Both the position numbers and the translations under genes were made by a program. Shown here one piece after another: positions 54,400-64,000 of a stretch of DNA of 64,000 bases (position 1 is the first letter of the stretch; each line of letters opens with the position of its first letter). The DNA comes from Phymatolithon calcareum. Taxonomy: Eukaryota > Rhodophyta > Florideophyceae > Hapalidiales. Location: positions 1,488,001 through 1,552,000 of the forward strand of contig OZ345353.1 in the NCBI GenBank assembly GCA_977006965.1, given 5' to 3'. Under the pieces are notes generated by a model. It saw only the letters and a list, made by a program, of their open reading frames with translations. It was not told the DNA's origin and did no database searches.

Positions 54400-57300
54400 T
54401 TAAACTAGAAAGGACTGGTAGCCTGAATCTTTACTGGGTAGATCGACCCTGTGAATGTACATTGCAAAGAGAATGTTTTGCCCCTCTTTGGTTAAAGCGT
54501 GGATGTTTGCGTTGCGATTTCAGGCTCACCCGATTTCTCCACATGGGGTACTGTCTCTTGGCTTGACCCCCCGGAAAAGCAGGAAAAGAGGTGCCGAATC
54601 GACAGGCGCCGAATCGATGTCGTAAAATCGGCTCCGCGCTCACGCAACTTTTTGAGTTTGCCGTTTTCTCGCTTCGCCTTCTCGTCAGCTGCAGGGGACG
54701 TGCGACTCTCTTTCTTTCGCTTCTCCAGTGGCTCTGTCAATGTCGCCTTCTCAATGTACGGACAACCATTCGGATCGTACCCTGTTCTTATGTCGGAGGT
54801 GCCTGATTCGGCACTAGTCGCTTCCACGCTCGGTCCCTTTGTCGAAAATTTGGCCGACCGAAGCGTTAAAAAGTCTTCACGAGATGAGGCGGTGGTCTTA
54901 CTCTCCATATTTCTTGTACTTTTCTTTCGAGCTATACACCTTGACGAATTCGAAAGCTCTGAATACTTGGCTAATATGTCGGTACTAGCTCGCTTTTTTA
55001 TGCCTCATTTTATGTCGTTTCCGAGAGCGGTGAAAGTAATCAGGCAGATGGTCGAGAACACTGTATCGCATTTACGCTGCACCCCTATCTGTTCACGAAA
55101 AGGGCGCTTAGCAATCGCGCTATATTTTGTACTCCTTTTCTGGATACAGCTTGGCATATCATGAAACCTTGATCATTTCCAGGTTGCTAAAAGTAACCAA
55201 AAGTGGATTCCGAATTCCGCGGAAACGTCCTCCTGAAGAGGGAGAGCGACTACCCAGTGGTGTTGACACACAGCAAGTACCGGACGCGAGTGTGGATACG
55301 AGGGTTATACTTTTATCTGTCATTGACACCGATGATCAGTATCAATAACAGAAAAATGGCGGAAGAAACCATAAAAGGACCCAGGCTATGTTGAAAGAAC
55401 TGCATAGACAATAGATTCTCTTCGCAGAGTATCAGTTTTGCTGTTAATGAAGTGTTCGTTGCTTCGTACATCTGTAACCGAAAGTGTAGCTCTTTCTTGT
55501 CGCCCCATTCAGTACGCAATACAAGCAATGTAAGGTTCTATCCTTTCCGGCCCTTGATGTAATCCCAAAAGAAGATTTCCACGCACAACAGAATCACCAA
55601 ATTTGATGAACAGCCCACAACCACTGCCAAAAACTGCTGGTTCAACAACTACCTCTTGCACACAAAGATCGTCCGGCTTGTGCTCTTTCAGATATAGATG
55701 AATGCGTGTTTCTGGCGCAAAGGAATATGTGCACTGGATCTAGTAAATACACGAGTGCCAGAAAAGACGAAATTTGACGTCGATTTGAACATTTTTCTCG
55801 TTAGTGCAAAAGCAAATTCAGTAGCAACAAAACACTTATTTTACAATAATGCTCTGATATTAGCATACCATCGACGGCAACCGAAGCTGAGAAAGGTTAT
55901 AAAAGCTGACGGTCAGTCGGAACCCTCCAGATCATCCGCACCGACGCAGAAGTTACCGTCCTTCTTTCGCGTCGCCACCTTCTTATTGGCGACGTTACAC
56001 ATCCGTTGTCAAACAGGCAAACCGTAGCAATTTGAACGTCATTGCATCCACTTCTTGACGGCCTTCCACTATCAATAAGTCACGATGGATGAGAGAAAAT
56101 TGTCCTTCACATGTAAAACGCTCGCCAGACTTCCTAACCCTCCAACGAAGAAGTACGAAGTTTATTGCACATGCATCCAGCCCCCCATTGAAACGAAGAA
56201 AACGCCTCTTTCGAAACTATGCGACTTGCTCAAATTCTGGTTCTCTGGCAGTTGCTTCGGACCGGGCCACCGCCCCGACGTCACCCCCGGGAACTGAAAC
56301 GACGCGTGCATTAACACTGGAATCGCCCGTAATCGCGGCGAAGGGAAAATTATCTTGTCGATGTCGTTATCTATGCCATGAACATCTGCTGCACCGTCGG
56401 GATGCTCGCGAAACAGTTGTCCGAGAAATAGGCATTGTCGCATTCGCCCGTAAATGATTTCTTTGGTTACCGGAATTCGACACATCGCCTACTGTAGTCC
56501 ATGCCGTCCACGCGCGCAAGAATGTCAGCTCTGATTCGCTCCTACTGCTTTTCTTCTTGTACGGCACGCGCGTAAAAGACATTTGAGCGGGAGCTACGCT
56601 GTTACTGTGCAGCGTATGCATCCTGACAGAATGGGCCGTGCCGTGTTCGACGGCACGCCTGCGGCGGCATCGAAAGTGACAGCCTAGCGCGGAAAGAGAA
56701 TCGAGAAAGACAGTAGGAAAGCGCGACCGGGAAGATGGCAGCGTGTGTCGAGATTGCTACTTCCAGCGGAAGCGGGGGTTATGCGAGCGATCGGTGAGGT
56801 AAACACAGGTAGGTGCTTGCAGCGTGCAGAATTACAGCGCGCAGACTTGCAACATGCATACTCTGTAGCTGATGCTGCGACGAGTCGGGATGAATGAGGT
56901 GCACGACGCGCGATATTGCATGCCCCAGTTCATACGCCGTAGATTGATACGTCATCGTCATCAGCCCTTCACGCGTTATCTTCAGACTCTCCATCATGGA
57001 GTTTGACGGCTAAGGCATGATGCTTCATGTGCATGATCAATATGCGCTCTGAGCCAAGGATTTGCTGTTAATAAATGCGAATGCAATGTGAGACGCATGC
57101 ACAGGTTGATCCAGTTGGCGTTTCACCATGAGACTTGAGCACGCCGACACATGGTACTGGCAGTATCCTTCGTGGCGGACGGATTCTTGATGACGCTCTT
57201 TGCGTCCAGCACTTACGCCTTCTTTGCGTCGTGTAAATGCGAACGACGATGTGGGGTTTGCCGTCCCTTGATCGCGGTACAGTATGTTTCGCCTTGGTCA

Positions 57301-59794
57301 TACGCTCCAGGCTCGATCTACTGTACCATTCAAGTGTCATACCTTCTAGCGGAATTAAAAAGTACACATGTTGACATTGTAAGCATCATGATTGGAGGTT
57401 CCAAAATATGATACAGTATTGCAGTAGTTGATCAATACGTATCATTCCAAGCGCTGCGACCGGCCCATCCATTGCTCTGTGATATCATACGGAAATCATT
57501 TACCAGATATTGGTGCACCAGTTTTGCTGTGGAGCAACAACGTCCACTGTGATCATCCATCGACTTTCCCTGGCACATTCCCATACCTTCCGCAAACCTG
57601 GATAGTACAACACAGCGGTTGTTCACGTAAAACGCCGTAGCCATTGCTACTGCAAACGGAACTCCCATTTATGCCATGAAATCCATTGCCTGCATTCTGG
57701 ACCTAAACGATAGTAGAGACAAGATAGCGTTCGAAAACATTCTTGTGTGTAGACGGGTTGCTGCACTTACGAGAATTTTTTGACCAGGCCGAACATGTAC
57801 AAACGCCGAATCCCGAGCACTCGAAGCAAGTGCAAGTGAAAACGAGAATCGAAAAAGCCGTCTCTGCGAGCACCGCGGACTTTCCTCTTTAAAACGATAA
57901 GCAAATTTCTACACCACAATCATGTAGCTAGTGAAGCAGAGTGAACAAAGGCCCTAAAAGGGTCATACAGAGGTGATATCAACCTCTACTTGTCTTGGTT
58001 TGAACAACTGAGGCGAAAACGAGCATACCTTGGCACACGACAGACTACTGTGACAGTGTGCGATCCAATGCCCCAACTTGCCTGGCCACATTCACCTTCT
58101 TGCACTCACCTGTTACTCACTGTTATGTCCTGTCTCTCAGTGATGCAGGTAGTGTCCCCACCTCCAATCCCTTCTTTCTCGACGAATCTACGGGAGGCCT
58201 TTTCAAACACTCTTTTCGGCTCTTCTCTCCGGCTCGAACTCCGCGCAATCGAAGATCATGATCAATTTTCACCGTCAAAAGAACGCCCCTCTCAAATAAG
58301 CAACAGCGACACTATGCGCGCGCGGCCCATGACGACGGTTCCCGTCTTCCTATCTAACGTGAGCGATCGTTTTGTTTCGGTAAGTCTTCGCAATACCAAC
58401 TTTCCGCAATAGGTTCAGCGGAAAAGTAGTGTCAGATCTTAGGCAGTAAGTCCTTCACCTGTCTATGATCTCCCACTGCCCACTGCAGATGCGCACCCAG
58501 TGGCAAAATATCTCCGTCGTCGGGGCCCGTCAATGCAAGCCCCGAGTACCCAAATGGGCATGAAAATGATGTATTTGACATCTCTCGATGCATAAGCATG
58601 ATGCTCTGATGGCTGAGTTGCCAAGACGATCTAGGGCAACTGTCGCTGGTCTTCAAGATGCTAAGCCACGGTCTGCTAATTACGACGTTCGCGGGTTAAT
58701 GAACTTAACTGAACCGTATATCAATACGATTAACTTTTGTTACACGGAGTGGAACGGGAACGCGCTCCGGCCGTGGACGGGGACAGAACTTGGGCCGGTA
58801 ACCTGCAAGTGCCAAACGCAATGCTCGTCGGAGCACTATTGCGTTTCGCGGAGATGCCAACCGATCGTCGGATCGCTAGCTGGTGTCTCCCCCTACCCGC
58901 GACGTAGGGTACGGGGTCTCGCCTCCCGCTTGTGGTGAACGTTGGTTCTTCACCGAGATGGTGGGATGAACGAAAAGGACTCTACCTTGACGATAGAAAT
59001 GGTTTGAACTTGATGGTCCCTCGTTCTCCCTCGCGTCGGCATCGTGGACTATACTAAAGTGTGTCTCGAGATAAAGCTATCATACGATGATCCCGCGCAT
59101 TAAGTGTAAGCTAGGTCTCCTCTACCCATGGATGCCTGGTGCTTTGCTATCCAGGCTAGCTAACTTGTTGCCCACGTGTATATAGGACCAAGACAACAAA
59201 CTTACTAATCTTTCGACAGCAACTGTAGCGCACCAGCTATTCATGTGCATCAACTCAGAACCGAGGCATGAAGAAATGATTCAAGATCAAGGTAAGCGAC
59301 CTGGGCGGTCACCTCGTATTCACTACGTTGCAAGCACCAATGATTGAATCTAATGTCTACCCTGACAGCAAGCCCATTCAACAATAAGAGTACAGGAGCG
59401 AGCGAGCGCGATCATGGCGACCCTCGTTAGTTAATCATACAGATTCATTTCATTTCATACGTTCGTGTCCGTGAAGGGGTTTGTATGCTCCGCACTCTAT
59501 CCCTTTTAAGGTATTGTATAGATTGCGCGAATTTAGAAAAAAGCGCTCCCGTCCAGGGATACGGGGCGAGAGATCGGGCATAGTCCTTGTCGACGTCTCT
59601 AAGCGCTGAAACCCAGGATGTTGCCGAAGAGAACTTCAGCAATAGATTAGGTGACAGCTCTTGTCTTATTCTCGACACCAAGTGCTTTCTTTGGACAGTT
59701 ATATCAGAAGATCTTTTGTGGGAATGTAGGCGAATTATTTCCCACTCACGATCGGACTGCTTAGACTAGAGGTAGGTTTTGGATATTCGCTCAA
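54400..59794. other. Region with no recognised gene
   Basis: Several open frames of 60-220 codons occur (54499-55164 +, 54492-54908 -, 56089-56457 +, 57990-58412 +, 58588-58938 +). None shows a domain I recognise. The 58588-58938 frame has a Cys cluster (CKCQTQCSSEHYCVSRRC) that could be a secreted-protein fragment. Confidence 0.3.
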
Positions 59795-59799
59795 ACTTT

Positions 59800-59995
59800 A
59801 TCCAAGTTTATTTAAAAGCTTCACAGACTTGCGAAGATATGGGCAAGGCTTCCTCAGATGCTACCTACCTTTGTGCAGCTCGCGAAATTCCCACCAGAAT
59901 GGCGGACAGGAAAACTTAGGATTCAAGATAATCCTATCTCACAGTCCTCTACGGGATTGTTGAGGCTTGGGCTCGACCGCCTTTTGCGTATATTC
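59800..59995 (-). repeat. Dispersed repeat R, copy 2 (3' tail only)
   Basis: It corresponds to the non-coding tail of copies 1 and 3, including CAAGTTTATTTAAAAGC and CAGACTTGCGAAGATATGGG. It lies directly upstream of copy 3 in the same orientation. Confidence 0.75.
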
Positions 59996-60009
59996 TAAAC
60001 TTTTTGCCT

Positions 60010-60386
60010 TTCAAGTTTATTTAAAAGCCCCACAGACTTCCGAAGATATGGGCAAGGCTGCCTCTGATGCTGCCTACCTTTGTGCAGCTCACGAAACGTC
60101 CACCAGAATGGCGGACGGGAAAACTCAGGACTCAAAGTAGTCCTATCTCAGTCCTCTACAGGATTGCGGGTGCTTGGACTCGACCACTTTTTGCCTTGCA
60201 TTCTGCGGATTAATACAGGCCGTCTTCGTTCTCCATACGTTCTATGAGTGTCTTGCTAAATAGTAAGAGCTCATCTAGCGTCTTTTCTGTTTCCAGTCGT
60301 TTTTCTCCTTCGAGTTCGAACCCTGCTAGCTGCGTTTAAGGGTCTCCATATGCTCTCTGGCTCTTGTGCCGAATTCTTCAGTCATA
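60010..60386 (-). repeat. Dispersed repeat R, copy 3, coding part broken
   Basis: It matches 53995-54384; the coiled-coil frame carries stops and a deletion. Just beyond its end, a plus-strand frame finishing at 60648 (DEETKMTEKVLDQLLVFTKV) resembles the same helical tail in the opposite orientation, so a fourth, inverted relative may be present. Confidence 0.7.
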
Positions 60387-60649
60387 CTTGTTTTTGACAC
60401 CTGTGGGAATCTACCACAGGCATACTGCAGCACGAGTTGTCTGTGCTTCATCTTGGGGAACCTATATTCTAAACTGCTCTATTCGCCTGCACAAAGACGA
60501 ATTTGGCGATAGTGTACCAAGCCTAATTGATACCGTTCAGGATCACTTTTCAAGGCACCAGATGATCGATGAAGAGACCAAGATGACCGAAAAGGTACTG
60601 GACCAGTTACTAGTCTTTACGAAAGTATTCTCCGATGACATGGAATAGA

Positions 60650-61984
60650 AAAAGCGCTGCAGATATGACCTACCGCTGAAAAACTTCAAGAGGACTCCAA
60701 GCTTTTCACAACAGGAGAGCAATTCTTGCAGCTAGCGCTACGACACTCCAGACGGAACAGAATTGAGCATTGTAAGCTGCACTGGAACAGAAGCAGCTGA
60801 AACGGATCACCCTTATAGTCTCTAGAGAGCGTTTAAAAAATTCTGCATTCAAGAAAATTTCGCCTGCACACGGGCCTTTCGCAAATCGATTCCACTCTTG
60901 AAAGGACTCGGTGGTATGTTCATCTCTCTATCGGCCTCGGCACTCGGGTGCCCCGCGTTGCACAAGTGACGCTGATCTTTAGATTTTTCGTTGCCTTGGA
61001 AAACGGAGCAATATCTCTCCTCGAAACCCTAGATAGGAACCATTGCAATGAAATAATGTGCGGCGTTCTGTATACTAATTTTTATTAATTGAAGCATTGA
61101 TCCAAGGGTCATCTACCTTTTTATAGCGCACGCGGCAAATCAACTGCAGTGTGACATCGCGTACGAGTTTCTAGAACAATGGTAAACCAGATCGGTCAGA
61201 GAGGCGCTGTGAAATTCTCCGCATTGGAACCCTGTAAATAATTAGAATGCAACAATAGTTCTTACCTGACAGCAGCAAGCACATGGGCAGCACCTTCAGG
61301 TCCATCCTGGATGGGGAGCACCATGATAAAAGTATCCCATTCTTTCGTCCTACGTCATTTCGACAGCGAGCACAGAAGGTCAGTAATTGTCGCTAGTTCA
61401 TGAGTGATACGAAAAGGGAAGAACCCAACTCCTCCTGTGCGCGTTCAAACCATGCACGACTTGCATCATCTCGTACAAAGATGAACAAAATAACTGCTCG
61501 AAATTGCCTTGTCGCAGTCATGGCACGCGCAAGCTTCACAGGACCGGACGCGGAGAATGCAACTATCGAACCGTAGCCAGAAATCGGAAACACAATGTCG
61601 GCGGGCAGTCCCCTGCTCACCTTGGTGCGAAAATAGGCACGGAGGCCCAGTGATGTAGGAGTCATAGACGTTGGTGTCGCGAGGAGAACTAGAGGACGGG
61701 GATCGTCCTGCTTTGACTCCATTCTGCATTCCTTGTGGTGGTAGCTCGTCGTCAGGTCGGGGTCGACGCGTTCTCGGAGATACTGGGAGCGGTATGTACG
61801 GAATTCTCAATGATGCTATGATAAACGGAATGCAGGACGGAAGCGAAACGAAAGGAGGTGCCGTCGATATATTTTTCTGTAAGTGGTAGTCCAAGAGAGC
61901 TGCGTCCCAAACATAGTGTTGCCAGGAAGTACTGCAGCACTGTGAGGCAACGGGTTCTCCTTGAACTACTTGCATGGATTGTAG
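60650..61984. other. Region with no recognised gene
   Basis: A minus-strand frame at 61393-61722 (109 codons) reads smoothly, with a moderately hydrophobic segment (AVILFIFVRDD), but matches no family I know. Nothing else is supported. Confidence 0.3.
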
Positions 61985-62470
61985 TTACATTCATTAGTAC
62001 AAAACGTTGTGGCACAATGAGTACTATCCGCCATCGAGGGGTCTTGTCTATTGTTTTTTAAAAAATAGAGAAGATCACAGTTAGAGTGATGTCAAGGGTC
62101 TGACTACTTTCCTCGGAACGCGTTAAAGATTACCTAATAACGTCATATTGAAATCGTCTTTCCTATCCTGAACAAAAGGAATATTTAGTATCAAAATGGA
62201 CCTTAAGCTCTTTCCCCCCCTCCCAAAGTGCACTAGTAGAGGACAAATTGCATGAGCATCTGGAATTCAAACTGGGAAAACGATTGTACGTTCTTGCTTA
62301 GAAATCCTTGTTTTCCTACCCACATGAAGGCACCTTTTCTCAAAACGCTGCTTACGTTGCATTCCGACTTAAAGTTCAGAACTTAATGTTATGCAATTTT
62401 CAATTCAACTGTGATACACGCTTAGTTTTCGAAGTCTAGAATTTGAGGTCTGGCTTAGCGCCAGGGATCC
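61985..62470 (+). repeat. Diverged dispersed repeat, copy 2
   Basis: It shares ordered patches with 39410-40290, ending in GAGGTCTGGCTTAGCGCC. No coding sequence is recognised. Confidence 0.5.
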
Positions 62471-64000
62471 GAACAATGCCATTGCAAGCGATTGGAGAAA
62501 AAGATACAATACCCAATGCGGAGGGCGTCTCACACGGCGATGCAATGCGAATTGCAATACTGGTAGTCGTAGAAATCCTAATTGCAATGATCTCGGGCGA
62601 TGAATATCGTTTAATGGTCATGTAAAGCATAAAACACTACAACAGAAACAGCCGCACATTCACGCCAGGTTGCAAATGAGCAGCCAGCAAGGTACAATAT
62701 GATAAGGGTTTGCCTTACATATGCTGTTATCACGTGGAATCGACAGTGACGTTGTAAGAAAATAGCCAGCACGGTATAATCAAGGAAAGTATGCCTTACA
62801 TGTACTGTTGCCGGGATGTCGACGATTCGTGGTCAGCTGGCGCACGATTGGTACGTAGTTAGGGTACCTAAATTAGTATAGCCACTTCAGCAATCGGTAT
62901 TGAAATCACCAAAGATGGCGCAATGCAACTTGCAATGCTGCAGAATGACCCAATCTTCGATTTCTATTGAGGATTGCAATTCATTGCAATGTCAATCCAT
63001 TTTAACCGACCCCTGCTTAGCGCTTACAATTGTCAAATCTGCGATTTAACACCGACTGTAAGACTCACTGGAGGAGAAGAAGAAGGTGTAGTCTTTTATT
63101 TAAAGTCACCAACGCATCTGCAGAGTCTACTTTTCCGGAAAAAGTTCTCTCTTGAGTGAAGACTATCTTTGCGGAGCGCGGCAAAGTGCAGCAGTATACC
63201 GAAACCGGCCACTGATCCAGAAAAAGACCTCAAGGGAGAAAATTCCATGCATCAACGTCCTGCAGGGTGCACAAAGTGGTGGCAAAGGATATTCAGTCCG
63301 AGAACGCAGGGCTCTTGGAAACATGGCGCATGACTACAACTTCATGAAGACTCTTTTTGAGAAAACTGGAGATATGCGATATTTTATCCATTCTCGGCGC
63401 AGAAGTCATGGCATTCACCCATTGCCTCGATTTTGTGCTGGCTTGAGCGCACGATCTGTCAACTATTCTTTGTAGAAAAGTATCGACAGTTTTGTTCACG
63501 AATTCAAAGTGTCTGTTTGATACTATCACGAAGGTTGTAGAAGAGACTTATTATCGATATTGCAGCTATTTGCGAGAGCTATACGACTGTGAGATCTGTC
63601 GAACGTCGCCCATGTGACTTCAAAGTACAATCTTTCTGATGTTTTCACGAAGAATCTATGTTACAAGATCTTATGTCCACTGGACGTATCACGCATCCAG
63701 TCAATCAGTGGATCATACCGGAAAAATACAACTAGAAAATTTCAAATTGTTTTAGAATGCTTTCCCTTTTTTTAGTATGTTTTCGAATTTTTTCGCGAAA
63801 AATTTTCATCGGTCTCAGGCGTTTAGAAAAGAGGTCGAGTGTCATAGACCTGACATACACTGCGCATGGAATCTTTCCCAGGATGAGAACCAAGGCACTC
63901 TGCAAATGCAGACACACTCCTACACGCCCTTTTCCCGTACTATTTCCCCTGCGTTTACGTTTACGGTAACAATGTACGGATTAGGTAATCTAGTTCTGCA
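62471..64000. other. Region with no recognised gene
   Basis: ATTGCAAT motifs cluster at 62470-62590 and 62920-62990. The open frames at 63152-63475 and 63757-63969 show no known domain. A related pair of ~45-bp segments ending in TATGCCTTACAT/TTTGCCTTACAT (near 62690 and 62760) forms a small direct repeat. Confidence 0.3.

Noticed and set aside
1-64000. CRISPR arrays, prokaryotic operons, plasmid origins
   Set aside because: No regularly spaced short repeats, ribosome-binding sites or operon structure; all recognised genes are eukaryotic.

Overview
This is nuclear DNA of a eukaryote. Protein-coding genes are sparse, one gene has a GT-AG spliceosomal intron, and most of the window is old, nested transposable elements. 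Compact, mostly intron-poor genes, an NB-ARC/WD40 receptor-like gene and a mix of Copia, Harbinger, pogo, piggyBac, Helitron and LINE remnants would suit a red alga (a florideophyte such as Chondrus). That assignment is inference only; no rRNA or organelle marker is present to settle it.

Positions 1-17700 are the gene-bearing part. I see three genes that look intact: an NB-ARC/WD40 NLR-like gene (5697-9842, +), the cell-cycle protein CKS1 in two exons (10438-10766, +) and an APH/choline-kinase-fold phosphotransferase (16235-17686, +). Between them lie broken genes: CDC45 in two separated pieces (3722-5332 and 12414-12612, both -), a type I membrane protein with two in-frame stops (11036-12175, -) and a truncated copy of the NLR 3' end (2746-3345). 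Two long direct repeat blocks (A: 109-2745 and 12843-15475; B: 3338-3714 and 9838-10222) end in a shared ~18-bp terminal inverted repeat. The left A+B unit (109-3714) has inverted ends and a 7-bp target duplication, so it reads as one ~3.6-kb DNA transposon that carries a deleted copy of the NLR 3' end and sits in a CDC45 pseudogene.

Positions 18240-30300 are a transposon cluster: a PIF/Harbinger-like element with TAA target duplications (18243-20616) and a pogo-like miniature element nested in it (18327-19190); a 2.2-kb purine-rich tandem array (20930-23160); a Helitron replicase/helicase N-terminus (25272-26102); a piggyBac-like transposase remnant (26346-27460); and a non-coding TIR element (28412-29115).

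Positions 30337-36013 hold one decayed Ty1/Copia element with both LTRs and a primer-binding site matching the anticodon arm of initiator tRNA-Met. A ~420-443-bp element family with TG...CA ends and 5-bp target duplications has five copies in the window. One copy splits the Copia RNase H, one splits the Helitron gene, one lies in the purine array, one in the 28.4-kb TIR element, and one in a zinc-knuckle transposase-like remnant.

Positions 37200-64000 are mostly decayed: LINE fragments (40750-41338, 44440-45890), a pogo-like DDE transposase (41760-43310), a second piggyBac-like copy holding a solo LTR (46320-48660), a LARGE-type (GT49) glycosyltransferase pseudogene (51840-53421), and several unrecognised dispersed repeats. 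I found no tRNA, rRNA or CRISPR array.
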